This document shows positions 34,120 to 43,522 of a DNA stretch of 64,000 bases, in pieces. Source of the DNA: Bog-756 sp963776225 (GTDB lineage: Bacteria; Actinomycetota; Acidimicrobiia; Acidimicrobiales; RAAP-2); the NCBI GenBank assembly GCA_963776225.1, contig CAVZLL010000001.1, positions 496,001-560,000 on the forward strand. Reading direction: 5' to 3'. Within the stretch, counting starts at the first letter, position 1. Each line of letters opens with the position of its first letter. Position numbers and translations under genes: made by a program. The notes under the pieces were generated by a model. It worked only from the letters and a program-made list of their open reading frames with translations. It ran no database searches and had not been told where the DNA came from.

Positions 34120-37100
34120 GTGACATCGACCGAGGCAGTCCAGAGCGCGGCGGACGAGCGTGGCAATCCTCTTGCGCCCTACTTCCCGCGGCTCGCCATC
34201 CAGTGGATGGCGGATGAACCGGAGACCCGCCACCGGGAGCTCGAGGGCACGATCGCCTTCGTCGACATCTCCGGCTTCACCAAGCTCTCGGAGGGTCTCG
34301 CCCGCCACGGGAAGGTCGGGGCGGAGGAGCTCACCGCGACCATCGGCACCTGCTTCGTGGCGCTCCTCGATCTGGCCGTGTCCTACGGGGGCCGGCTCCT
34401 CAAGTTCGGGGGCGACGCCCAGCTCCTCTACTTCTCCGGCGAGGCGCACCAGGCGCGGGCCTGCCGGGCGGCGGTCGAGATGCGCCGCGCGCTGCGCACG
34501 GTCGGTCGGCTCACCGTCCTCGGCCAGAAGGTCCAGCTCCGGATGTCGGTCGGTGTGCACAGCGGTCTGTTCCACTTCTTCCTGGTCGGTGAGTCCCACA
34601 AGGAGCTCTTGGTCACCGGGCCGGCGGCGACCGCCACGGTCACCATGGAGGGGACGGCAGACGCCGGTGAGATCGTGGTCAGCGAGGCGACCGCGTCGGC
34701 ACTCCGGCGCGGGGTGATCGGCGCGGCCAAGGGGCCCGGCTACCTGCTGTCTCGCGCCCCCACGGTCCCGGCCGACTCCTTCCTCCCCTTCGAGCGGGTC
34801 GACCCGGATCTCGACCTGCTGCACGGGATCCCGACCGGCCTCCGGACGGTCCTTTCGGGTGCGCGCCCCGAGTCCGAGCACCGACGGGTCACGGTCGCCT
34901 TCGTCCACTTCGACGGGACCGACGCCATCATCGAGCAGTCGGGGCCGGCCGAGGCGGCCGAGCGGCTCCACCTCCTGGTCAGCGCGGTCCAGCGGGCGGT
35001 CGAGCGCCAGGAGGTCACCTTCCTCGCCACCGACGCCGACAAGGACGGCGGCAAGATCATCCTCACCGCCGGCGCACCCTCGACCTCGGGCGACGACGAG
35101 CACCACATGCTGCTCGCGGTCCGCGAGATCATGGACGACCACGGCCCGCTCCCGATCCGGATCGGGGTCAACCGGGGCTCGGTCTTCGTCGGCGAGGTCG
35201 GGCCTCCCTACCGGCGCACCTTCACGGTCATGGGCGACGCGGTCAACCTGGCCGCCAGGCTCATGGCCAAGGCCGAGCCCGGTCAGATCCTCACCACCCC
35301 CGAGATCCTCTCCCGCTCGCGCACCGGGTTCGTCACCGAGGAGCTCGAGCCCTTCTACGTGAAGGGCAAGTCCAAGCCGGTCCGCGCCCTGAGCGTCGGG
35401 GCGATCGCCGGGTCCCGCCAGGTCGGCGGGGGAGGCGAGCTCCCCTTCGTCGGCCGGGTCGCCGAGCTGGAGACCCTCGGGCGCATGCTCGAGGATGCCG
35501 CGGCCGGCAAGGGGGCCCTCGTCGAGATCGTCGGCGAGCCCGGTGCGGGCAAGTCACGCCTCGTCGAACGCCTCCGTACCGCCGCCGGCGAGATGGACCA
35601 GCTCTCGACGGTGTGCGAACGCTACGACTCGTCGACCCCCTACCACGTGGTCGGCCGCCTGCTCCGCAAACTGATCGGGCTCCCGCCGGAGGGGAGCGGG
35701 GCGACCGTCGCTTCGGCATTCCTGACCCGGGTCGGGCAACGGGCACCGGCGGTCCTCCCGCGGGCGCCGCTCATCGCGATCGCGCTCGGGTTGAGCGTGC
35801 CGGAGACGGCGGAGACCCGCGACATCGAAGAGGAGTTCCGCCGGCCGCGGATGGCCGAGGCGGTCATCGACCTGCTCGCCGACCTGCTCCCGGACTCGGG
35901 GCTGCTCACCGTCGAGGACGCCCACTTCATGGACGAGGCCTCGGCCGACCTGTTCGGGCACCTCGCGGCCCTGGTCGGGGCCAGCTCCTGGCTCATCTGC
36001 GTGACCCGCCGTGACGGCGTGGGCGTCTTCGTCGCCCCCGAGGAGTACGCGACCCGCCTCGAGCTCCCCCCGCTCGGGGTCGACGAGGCGACCGAGCTCG
36101 CTCACCTGGCGACCGCCGACGCGCCCCTCCCCCAGCACCGGATCGACGTGCTGGTGGCCCGCGCCGCCGGCAACCCGCTGTTCCTGCGCGAGTTGCTCGC
36201 GGTGGCCAGCCAGGGAGACGAGCTCGAGGAGCTGCCGGACTCGGTCGAGCAGGTGGTCGCCGCACGCATCGACCGCCTCTCGCCGGACGACCGCACCCTG
36301 CTCCGGCGCATCTCGGTGCTCGGCCAGTCGTTCCCCCACGAGCTCCTCGCCGAGGTGGTCGAGGACGTCCCGGCCGAGTTCGATCCGGCCTGGGAGCGTC
36401 TCGAGGAGTTCGTGGTCCGCGACGGGTTCGGCGGGCTGAGCTTCCGCAGCGCGCTGCTGCGGGACAGCGCGTACGACGGCCTCACCTTCCGGCTCCGCCG
36501 CGAGCTGCACGCGCGGGCCGGTGACACCATCCGGCACGCGGCGCTCGACCGGGGGAAGGACCAGCCCGAGCTCCTCTCGTTCCACTACCTGCATGCCCAG
36601 CGGTACGCCGAGGCGTGGACGTATTCGCTGGTCGCCGCCGAGCGGGCGAAGACCGCCTACGCCAACGTCGAGGGGGCCGAGTTCTACGAGCGGGCGCTGC
36701 TGGCGGGGAGGCGGCTCCCCGAGCTCGACCGGACCGAGCTGGCCGCGGTGCACGAGGCCCTCGGGGACGCCAGGAACAGCACCGGCGACTACCAGGGCGC
36801 GGCGGCGGCCTACCGGGCGGCACGCCGGCTGGTCAGCGGTGACCCGGTCGGCGAGGCGCGCCTGGTGTTCAAGCTGGCCCGGGTCCAGGGGTGGCTCGAG
36901 AGCTACTCGAACGCGCTGCGCTGGATCACCAAGGGACTGCGCCTGCTCGAGGGGGCGATCACCGTCGCCGCCCTCCGGCAACGCGCCGAACTGCTCAGCT
37001 GGTACGGCCGCTTCTGCCAGGAGGAGGGCCACCACGCCCGCGCGATCACCTGGTGCACCCGGGCGGTCGACGCGGCCGAGGCGGCCGGCGACAAGGAGGT

Positions 37101-37983
37101 GCTCGCCGAGTCCCTCCGGACCATCGACTGGGCGCGTCTCGAGCTCGGGCAGCTCGAGGAGCCGGACAACCTGGAGCGGGCGCTGACCCTCTTCGAGGAG
37201 ATCGGCGACCTGACCGGCCAGGGCAGCACGCTCAACGGGTTGGGGATCGTCGCCTACTTCCGCGGGGAGTGGGATCGGGCGGTCGAGCTCTACGAACGGT
37301 CGCGGATCATCGACCGCCGCACCGGGAACGCGGTCAACGACGCGTTCATGCTGTTCAACATCGGCGAGATCTACCTCGACCAGGGGCGGCTCGACCTCGC
37401 CGACCAGCACATGGAGCAGGTGTCGCGCACCTGGCGCGCCGCCGGCTACCGCTCGGGGGTCGCCGCGGTCAAGGGAAAGCAGGCCCGGATCGCGACGGGG
37501 AGGGGCCGGTTCGAGGAGGCGCTGTGCCTCTTCACCGAGGCCGCGGACGAGTTCCGGGCCATCGGCAGCCTGGCCGAGGCCTTCGAGGAGCACGCCCGGA
37601 TGGCCGAGTGCCTGGCGGCGAGCGGGGACCACCCCGCCGCGCTGGCCACCGCCGACGAGGCGCTCTCGGTCGCCCGCGGGCTCGGGGGGGTCCCGCCCCA
37701 GATCTCGCTGCTGCAACGGGTCCGCGGGGCGGCACTCGCCCGGCTCGGCCGGCCGGACGAGGCCCGCGCCGCGCTCGAGACCGGCATCGCCGCCGCCCGG
37801 AAGCGCCACTCGGCGTGCGAGGCCGCGCTCACCCAGCTGGTGATGGCGGACACCGGGCTCCTCCCGGACGGAATGGACGCCGACGGGCTCCGCAGCGAGG
37901 CCTGGGCCGTCCTCACGGCCCAGGGCATGGTCTCGACCCCCGACCTCACCGGGGCGACCGCCGGGCTCACGCGGAGCCGGTGA
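34120..37983 (+). CDS. Tandem class III cyclase-AAA ATPase-TPR signalling protein
   Basis: The 1287-residue protein has two cyclase-like domains. The first (about 40-200) has IAFVDISGFTKLSEGL with a metal Asp and LKFGGDAQLLYF. The second (about 250-410) has VAFVHFDGTDA, where the usual Asp is His, then DKDGGKIILTAG, and RTFTVMGDAVNLAARL. An AAA-type ATPase follows (Walker A GEPGAGKSR near 475, Walker B LLTVEDAHF). The rest is TPR-like repeats, with AVELYERSRIIDRRTGNA as one example. This large soluble sensor may couple ATP use and ligand sensing to cyclic nucleotide output; which product is made is not known. GTG 34120 is preceded by GGGAG. The 3' end overlaps the convergent gene by 17 bases. 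Confidence 0.82.
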   Translation: MTSTEAVQSAADERGNPLAPYFPRLAIQWMADEPETRHRELEGTIAFVDISGFTKLSEGLARHGKVGAEELTATIGTCFVALLDLAVSYGGRLLKFGGDAQLLYFSGEAHQARACRAAVEMRRALRTVGRLTVLGQKVQLRMSVGVHSGLFHFFLVGESHKELLVTGPAATATVTMEGTADAGEIVVSEATASALRRGVIGAAKGPGYLLSRAPTVPADSFLPFERVDPDLDLLHGIPTGLRTVLSGARPESEHRRVTVAFVHFDGTDAIIEQSGPAEAAERLHLLVSAVQRAVERQEVTFLATDADKDGGKIILTAGAPSTSGDDEHHMLLAVREIMDDHGPLPIRIGVNRGSVFVGEVGPPYRRTFTVMGDAVNLAARLMAKAEPGQILTTPEILSRSRTGFVTEELEPFYVKGKSKPVRALSVGAIAGSRQVGGGGELPFVGRVAELETLGRMLEDAAAGKGALVEIVGEPGAGKSRLVERLRTAAGEMDQLSTVCERYDSSTPYHVVGRLLRKLIGLPPEGSGATVASAFLTRVGQRAPAVLPRAPLIAIALGLSVPETAETRDIEEEFRRPRMAEAVIDLLADLLPDSGLLTVEDAHFMDEASADLFGHLAALVGASSWLICVTRRDGVGVFVAPEEYATRLELPPLGVDEATELAHLATADAPLPQHRIDVLVARAAGNPLFLRELLAVASQGDELEELPDSVEQVVAARIDRLSPDDRTLLRRISVLGQSFPHELLAEVVEDVPAEFDPAWERLEEFVVRDGFGGLSFRSALLRDSAYDGLTFRLRRELHARAGDTIRHAALDRGKDQPELLSFHYLHAQRYAEAWTYSLVAAERAKTAYANVEGAEFYERALLAGRRLPELDRTELAAVHEALGDARNSTGDYQGAAAAYRAARRLVSGDPVGEARLVFKLARVQGWLESYSNALRWITKGLRLLEGAITVAALRQRAELLSWYGRFCQEEGHHARAITWCTRAVDAAEAAGDKEVLAESLRTIDWARLELGQLEEPDNLERALTLFEEIGDLTGQGSTLNGLGIVAYFRGEWDRAVELYERSRIIDRRTGNAVNDAFMLFNIGEIYLDQGRLDLADQHMEQVSRTWRAAGYRSGVAAVKGKQARIATGRGRFEEALCLFTEAADEFRAIGSLAEAFEEHARMAECLAASGDHPAALATADEALSVARGLGGVPPQISLLQRVRGAALARLGRPDEARAALETGIAAARKRHSACEAALTQLVMADTGLLPDGMDADGLRSEAWAVLTAQGMVSTPDLTGATAGLTRSR

Positions 37984-38917
37984 CCAGGACGATCTTCCCG
38001 AACTTGCCGCCGGCGGCGAATCGCTCGTACGCGGCGGCCGCCTCGGCCATCGGGTAGGTCGCGGCCACCGGCACGGCGATCTCATCGGCGGCCAGGAGGG
38101 GGACCGCGTTGGCCTCGACCACGCCGGCCACCGCGGCCTTCTCGGCGTTGGACCGGGACCGCAGGGTCGAGCCGCGGACGGTCCCCCGGATGCGCATCAG
38201 CGCGAGCAGGTCGAGATCGAGCCGGCTGCCTCCCCCCACCCCGATGACCACGACGCGGGCGCCGACGGCGAGCGCCGGCAGCACCGCGGCGATGCCCGGG
38301 GCTCCGACCAGCTCGAGGGAGACGTCGTAGGGTCCGTGATCGGCCACCTCCTCGGGCAGGACGACCCGTCCGGCGCCGAGGGCGGCGACCTTCTCGTGGA
38401 GGGACGGGTCCCGCACGGTCGCCACCACCTCCGCCCCGGCGGCCCGGGCCAGCTGCACCCCTGCGGTCCCGACGCCCCCTGCCGCACCCGAGACCACCAC
38501 CCGCTCTCCCGCGGAGAGCCCGGCCTGGGAGAAGAGCGCGTCATAGGCGGTCGAGAACGCCTCGGGGAACCCGCCGGCCGCTGCGTCGTCGATCCGGTCG
38601 GGGACCGGCAGCAGCGAGGACTCGGGCACTACCACGATCTCCGCCTGGGCGCCTCCGCCGCAGAGGGACATCACCCGGTCGCCCGGGGCGAACCGGTCGG
38701 CACCGGGACCGGCCCGCTGCACCCGCCCGGCGACCTCCATGCCGGGGACGTCGGCCGGCCACCCCGGCGGCGCCGGATAGAAGCCCTTCTGCTGGAGGAG
38801 GTCGGCGGCGTTGATCCCGGCTGCGGCCACCGTGACGGCCACCCCGCCGGGTCCCGGGACCGGATCGGGACGCTCCAGCCACCGGAGGTCCCCGTCCACG
38901 ATGGTCACCGCACGCAT
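37967..38917 (-). CDS. Zinc-independent MDR oxidoreductase (quinone oxidoreductase-like)
   Basis: The 316-residue cytosolic enzyme has the GroES-like N-terminal half (GINAADLLQQKGFYPAPPG, PGMEVAGRV) typical of quinone reductases that lack catalytic zinc, and a Rossmann NADPH site at SGAAGGVGTAGVQLAR. The C-terminus ends in the family's AAAAYERFAAGGKFGKIVL. It reduces quinones or enones with NADPH. ATG 38917 was chosen where the family start MRAVTI lies; an open frame continues 31 codons upstream without similarity. Confidence 0.85.
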   Translation of the reverse strand: MRAVTIVDGDLRWLERPDPVPGPGGVAVTVAAAGINAADLLQQKGFYPAPPGWPADVPGMEVAGRVQRAGPGADRFAPGDRVMSLCGGGAQAEIVVVPESSLLPVPDRIDDAAAGGFPEAFSTAYDALFSQAGLSAGERVVVSGAAGGVGTAGVQLARAAGAEVVATVRDPSLHEKVAALGAGRVVLPEEVADHGPYDVSLELVGAPGIAAVLPALAVGARVVVIGVGGGSRLDLDLLALMRIRGTVRGSTLRSRSNAEKAAVAGVVEANAVPLLAADEIAVPVAATYPMAEAAAAYERFAAGGKFGKIVLVTGSA

Positions 38918-39039
38918 CGCCCCAGGGTACCGGTGCTCCGCGGCACGATCCCCGTGCCCTCGGCCTATGGTGCGGCCCCGCACTGCCCGGCGACGGGGGT
39001 GGTCCCGCACTCGTAGTGTGTGGGCGGGAGGCCCTGGTC

Positions 39040-40092
39040 ATGACTGTCGAGTCCACAGAAGAAGACGCGGCGCCCGCCGCGCCAGCGCGGGAGGAACGGG
39101 GTGCGCTCCTCGACACCCTCTTCCCGGAGCCGACTGCGGGGATGGTGCTCCATCGGGTCCTGGCCATGTCGGCCAGGACCTTCCTGCTCAACGACCGGGG
39201 CGAGCGGCACGACGAGGAGGCCCGCTCGGACCTCACGGCCGAGGCCCTCGATGCGACGCTCTCGACGCGTCCGCTGTGGGCCCAGTCCGCAGTCGGGTCC
39301 CTCGACGGGACCGAGCGGCGGTCGTCCCCCATCGAGCGCGTCCACCAGAGCCGGGTGGCCATGCGTCGCATCCGCTCGAACCTGCGCACCTTCCGGCTCC
39401 TGCTCGACCCCGGGTGGGGAACTTCGCTCCGCGCCGAACTTGCCTGGTACGGCAACCAGCTCGGACGCTCACGGGACCTCGACATCCTGGCGGCGGTCAT
39501 CGACGGCACCGGCAGCGAGGTCCTCGACGCCGAGGACGTCGACCGGTTGCTCTCGGTCGTCGACACCCAGCGACGGGTGACCATCGAACAGATGGCCGCC
39601 CTGCGCAGCGGGCCGCGGCGCGCCCGGTTGACCGAGCAGATCAAGGTGCTCTGGGACGGCCCCGAGTTCAAGCCCAAGGCCAAGCGGCCAGCGACGGACG
39701 TGCTCCCGGCGATGCTGCAGCGGGCCCGGCGCGATCTGCGGGGCACCGCCCGAACCGCCAAGAAGACGCCCTCGGACGCCAATCTCCACGCGGTCCGGAT
39801 CCGGCTCAAGGACCTGCGCTACGGCTGCGAGACCGTCGCCCTGGTCGAGGGCGATCCGGCCGCCAAGACAGCCAAGGCGGCCGAACGGTTGCAGACCAAG
39901 CTCGGTGACCTGCACGACGCGGTGTACTCACTCGACTGGTTGCAGACGCTGGCCCACGCCCGGGGCGATCTGGCCGCTCCGATCGACGAACTGATCGCCG
40001 CGCAGCGGGCGAGGGCCGGCGAGGCCCGGCGCGGGTGGAAGCGCGAGCTCAAGGAGGTCAATCGCCGCTGGCGGCAGTGGCAGAACGGCTGA
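39040..40092 (+). CDS. CHAD domain protein
   Basis: The 350-residue helical protein has the two halves of a CHAD domain. The first holds RVHQSRVAMRRIRSNLRTFRLLL and the second AVRIRLKDLRYGCE with LGDLHDAVYSLDWL. Conserved His and Arg/Lys residues of both face a polyphosphate-binding groove in characterised members. No CYTH partner is fused. The neighbouring gene encodes a ROK-type kinase resembling polyphosphate glucokinase, which supports a polyphosphate theme. GGGAGG precedes ATG 39040. Confidence 0.85.
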   Translation: MTVESTEEDAAPAAPAREERGALLDTLFPEPTAGMVLHRVLAMSARTFLLNDRGERHDEEARSDLTAEALDATLSTRPLWAQSAVGSLDGTERRSSPIERVHQSRVAMRRIRSNLRTFRLLLDPGWGTSLRAELAWYGNQLGRSRDLDILAAVIDGTGSEVLDAEDVDRLLSVVDTQRRVTIEQMAALRSGPRRARLTEQIKVLWDGPEFKPKAKRPATDVLPAMLQRARRDLRGTARTAKKTPSDANLHAVRIRLKDLRYGCETVALVEGDPAAKTAKAAERLQTKLGDLHDAVYSLDWLQTLAHARGDLAAPIDELIAAQRARAGEARRGWKRELKEVNRRWRQWQNG

Positions 40093-40127
40093 GCCCGGCC
40101 GGCGGCGGGCCGGGACGGTACCGGGGG

Positions 40128-40979
40128 TCAGGCGGTCGGGTCGTCCGGCGCGTTGACCGCCACGTGGGCCGGCTCCCAGAGGCGGATACCCCCGAGGATG
40201 CCGGCGGTGTTGTCGATGACGGTCACGTCGTCGGGCAGATGGTGACGGAGCACGCGGCGGGAGTTCCCGCCACCGATGTAGAGGTGGTCGAAGTACGTGA
40301 GTGCGCGCATCGCGTTGATCGCCCGCATGACCCGTTTGTTCCAGCGCTCCTCGCCGATCTCCTTGCGGGTCGCCTCGCCGAGCTGCTCGTCGTAGGTCTC
40401 GCCCTTCCGGAACGGTTGGTGCGCGATCTCGAGGTGGGGCATCAACTGTCCCTGGTAGAAGAGCCCGGTCCCGAACCCGGTGCCGAGGGTGACCACCAGC
40501 TCGAGCCCCCGGCCCGAGACCACCGCGGCGCCCTGGATGTCCGCGTCGTTGGCCACCTTGGTGGGGATCCCGAAGGCGGTGGTGAGGGCCGTGGCCAGGT
40601 CGAAGCGCGACCACCGGGTGAAGAGCTGGTGGTCGACCGGGGTGCCCGGCCCGTGCTTGGTCGAGAAGTGGGGGGCCGAGAGCACCACACCGTCCCGGAC
40701 CATCCCGGGGAACCCGACCGAGGCCCGTTCGGCTTCGGGCAGGGGCGCCATCAGCCCGACCAGCGCGGAGACCAGCGTCTCCGGAGGGCTCGGATAGGGG
40801 GTGGGGATCTTGACCCGGTCGGCCACCATGGTTCCCCCCGCATCGAGGACCGACGCCTTGAGCCCGGTGCCCCCGACGTCGACCGCCAGGGTGAACGGAT
40901 GCCGCGGGGTGGCCTCGGTGCCGCCGGCCGCGATGCCGGGAACGGGTGCCGGGGAGGCGGTCGGATCGGGGAGGCTCAT
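40128..40979 (-). CDS. ROK-family kinase, polyphosphate-glucokinase-like
   Basis: The 283-residue cytosolic sugar kinase has the phosphate-1 motif AVDVGGTGLKASVLD (near residue 32), VGFPGMVRDGVV and VANDADIQGAA, whose Asp would be the catalytic base, and VVTLGTGFGTGLFYQGQLMPHLE, all typical of the ppgK branch of ROK proteins. Polyphosphate or ATP use cannot be decided from sequence alone. It is convergent with the CHAD gene. ATG 40979 was chosen because the upstream frame is unlike protein. Confidence 0.82.
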   Translation of the reverse strand: MSLPDPTASPAPVPGIAAGGTEATPRHPFTLAVDVGGTGLKASVLDAGGTMVADRVKIPTPYPSPPETLVSALVGLMAPLPEAERASVGFPGMVRDGVVLSAPHFSTKHGPGTPVDHQLFTRWSRFDLATALTTAFGIPTKVANDADIQGAAVVSGRGLELVVTLGTGFGTGLFYQGQLMPHLEIAHQPFRKGETYDEQLGEATRKEIGEERWNKRVMRAINAMRALTYFDHLYIGGGNSRRVLRHHLPDDVTVIDNTAGILGGIRLWEPAHVAVNAPDDPTA

Positions 40980-41067
40980 CCCGCCCACGCTAAACGCCGC
41001 AACCCCGGCTCCGCGTTCTCCCCGCACCCCGATGCGCCAACGCCGCGGCGGCGGTAGCGTCGCCGGG

Positions 41068-42480
41068 GTGACCGGAGACCCCTGGCTGGGTGATGCCTGC
41101 TCGCTGGTCGACGCCTTCCGCGCCGGCACCGTCCATCCGACCGAGGTGCTGGACGCGACCCTTGCGGCCATCGGGGACTCCGGACTCAACGCCTTCTCCC
41201 ACCTCGACACGGACACCGCGCGGACGGTCGCCGCGTCGGCCGACGTGACCCGTCCCCTCGGTGGCCTGCCGGTCGCCGTCAAGGAGCTCGAGCCGGTCGC
41301 GGGATGGCCGTTCAGCGAAGGCTCGCAGGTCTTCCGAGACCGCGTGGCCGCACACGACTCGACCCAGGTGATCCGCCTGCGAGCGGCTGGTGCGGTGGTG
41401 GTCGGCCAGACGACGGCCTCGGAGTTCGGGAGCGTCAACTACACGAGGACCGCGGTGCACGGGACCACCCGCAACCCGTGGGACCCGACCCGTACCCCGG
41501 GAGGATCCTCGGGGGGTTCGGCCGCGGCGGTGGCCGGGGGACTGGTGCCGCTGGCCAGCGCGAGCGACGGGGGCGGGTCGATCCGGATCCCCGCAGGGTT
41601 CACCGGACTGGTCGGGCTCAAGTCCACCTACGGTCGCATCCCGCGGGGTCCCGGCACCCTCCAGCCCCCGCTGACGGTGACCTTCGGGTGCCTCAGCCGG
41701 TCGGTCCGGGACACCGCTCGGTGGTTCGACGTCTGCAACGGGTTCGACCCGCGCGACTCGCTCAGCCTCCCCAAGGTCGGCGGGTGGGAGGCCGGCCTCG
41801 GCTCGCTCGACCTCGGTGGCAAGCGGGCGGTGGTCTCGATCGACCTCGGCGCGGCCATCGTCGAACCGCAGGTCGCAGCGCTGGTGCTCGAAGCGGCGGA
41901 GGCCCTCATCGCGGCCACCGGGCTCCGTCGGGTCGACCTCGCGGTCACCCTCCCCGAAGGTGGGGTCGAGTGGGCGCTCTCCAACCTGGTCGGGCTGGCC
42001 GGCGAGCTCGGCGACCGGTACCCCGACTGCAACGGCGACCTCACCCCGGAGCTCCAGTTCGCGATGAACCTCGCCACCCACCACTTCGACGTGCAGGCCG
42101 CGGGCAGGGCCGAGCAATTCCGGATCCGGTTGAACGAGCAGATGGCCGACCTCTTCGAGCAGACCGACGTCGTCCTCTCCGCCACCAGCCCCGACGTCGC
42201 GTTCGTCGCCGAGGGACCGATGCCGACCACCATCGGCGAGGTCGACCTCATCGCGACCTACGGCTTCGAACGGGCCATCGGCAACAACGGCGCCCTCACC
42301 ATCCCGGTCAACCTGACCGGCCTCCCGGCGGTGACCATCCCGGCCGGTGCGGTCGACGGGATGCCGGTTGGCCTCCAGGTCATCGGTCGCCACCACGAGG
42401 AGCAGCTCCTCCTCGATCTCGCGCTGGCCGCCGAGCGCGACCGGCCCTGGCCCCTCGTCGCCCCCTCGGCTCCGGCCTGA
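41068..42480 (+). CDS. Amidase signature family enzyme
   Basis: The 470-residue cytosolic hydrolase has Lys72 in VAVKELEPVAG, the Gly/Ser-rich signature GGSSGGSAAAVAGG with the cis-Ser near 147, and the nucleophile Ser171 in DGGGSIRIPAG, so the Ser-cisSer-Lys triad is complete. The substrate amide is unknown; it is not part of a gatCAB cluster. GTG 41068 starts the family alignment. Divergent from the ROK gene with a short shared upstream region. Confidence 0.85.
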   Translation: MTGDPWLGDACSLVDAFRAGTVHPTEVLDATLAAIGDSGLNAFSHLDTDTARTVAASADVTRPLGGLPVAVKELEPVAGWPFSEGSQVFRDRVAAHDSTQVIRLRAAGAVVVGQTTASEFGSVNYTRTAVHGTTRNPWDPTRTPGGSSGGSAAAVAGGLVPLASASDGGGSIRIPAGFTGLVGLKSTYGRIPRGPGTLQPPLTVTFGCLSRSVRDTARWFDVCNGFDPRDSLSLPKVGGWEAGLGSLDLGGKRAVVSIDLGAAIVEPQVAALVLEAAEALIAATGLRRVDLAVTLPEGGVEWALSNLVGLAGELGDRYPDCNGDLTPELQFAMNLATHHFDVQAAGRAEQFRIRLNEQMADLFEQTDVVLSATSPDVAFVAEGPMPTTIGEVDLIATYGFERAIGNNGALTIPVNLTGLPAVTIPAGAVDGMPVGLQVIGRHHEEQLLLDLALAAERDRPWPLVAPSAPA

Positions 42481-42502
42481 CCCGGGTCACCCGGGGTCCG
42501 GG

Positions 42503-43438
42503 TCACACGGTGTCGTTCCACCGTTCGATCGTCTGAACGGCCCAGAAGACGACGAACGCGAGGATCTCCACGATCTCGATCGCAAAGACGAGATGTCCGT
42601 TCAAGGCCGAACGGTCACTCACCTGTGTGACCAAGAAGACGATACCGGCGGCGATCATGAACGACCCGACGGCGAGGTAGGACCACGCGTAGACCGGTTT
42701 GGTGTGCTGACGGCGAAGTCCGAGCACGCCGTTTGTGATCGCCGCGACGGCGAGCAGAAGGAACATCGCACATGCAGCTCGTGCGTGGCCCTGCAGGACC
42801 CACTCGTACCCCCAGCGAAGCAGGATCGATCCGGTGAGCACGAGCGCGAATGCGATCCCGAGCGTTATCCACGTCCCACTCGTGTACTCCTCGGTGGACC
42901 CACTGTGGCGCCACTGGAGGAGGGCTGCGATCAAGAGCAGACCGATGGCGACATAGCCCGCCAGGACGTAGGCGTGCAGGTCGTTGCTGATCGAGGCCGG
43001 CCCGAACGACGTGTGGGTGTCGGGCTGGTAATGCCCGGCACTCAGCATCTGCGGGCGGCAGACGCCCCGGACGTCGTCACCGGTCGGTACCAACGCGACG
43101 ATCGGGGCCATCATCCCGGCGAGGCTCAGGCACGCGTCCTCGATCGCGGTCCGTCCCTTGATGGCGATGAGCGCGAGCCCGATTCCGACCATCACCCCGA
43201 TGAAGACCGGGTGAACCGGCGTGTAGTAGTACCCGCTGATCGACCCGAGGAAGCAGTGGACCCCGCTCTGGGAGTACTCCTCGATGATCGAGTACGAGAG
43301 CGCCGCAACGGCAACCAGCATCCCGAGCCTCAGGTAGCGGTAGGTCTTGAGCGCAGCGGCGTCATGGCCCGGTTGAAACGTCAGACCCTTCTTGGTGAGG
43401 TCGACACCGGTGAATATCCGATCGGCTGGGCTCCCCAT
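42503..43438 (-). CDS. Multi-pass membrane protein of unknown function
   Basis: The 311 residues include about eight hydrophobic segments, with an extracellular-looking loop carrying two Cys (GDDVRGVCRPQM and GVHCFLGSISGYYYTPVHP). SGYYYTPVHPVFIG near residue 70 is the best preserved-looking motif. I do not recognise the family well enough to name it. GGGAGG 6 bases before ATG 43438 fixes the start. It ends 23 bases from the convergent amidase gene. Confidence 0.6.
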   Translation of the reverse strand: MGSPADRIFTGVDLTKKGLTFQPGHDAAALKTYRYLRLGMLVAVAALSYSIIEEYSQSGVHCFLGSISGYYYTPVHPVFIGVMVGIGLALIAIKGRTAIEDACLSLAGMMAPIVALVPTGDDVRGVCRPQMLSAGHYQPDTHTSFGPASISNDLHAYVLAGYVAIGLLLIAALLQWRHSGSTEEYTSGTWITLGIAFALVLTGSILLRWGYEWVLQGHARAACAMFLLLAVAAITNGVLGLRRQHTKPVYAWSYLAVGSFMIAAGIVFLVTQVSDRSALNGHLVFAIEIVEILAFVVFWAVQTIERWNDTV

Positions 43439-43522
43439 GTCCGCCTCCCTACGGGGTCGAATCGTCCGGCCATGTTCGTCTACCGGCAACCGTCCTTGGT
43501 GAATGCCCGAGCGTTTGTTCGC

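Noticed and set aside
35554..38085. 843-codon frame opposite the cyclase/AAA gene
   Set aside because: A codon-bias shadow: the plus-strand protein shows clear domains along the whole length, the minus-strand translation does not.
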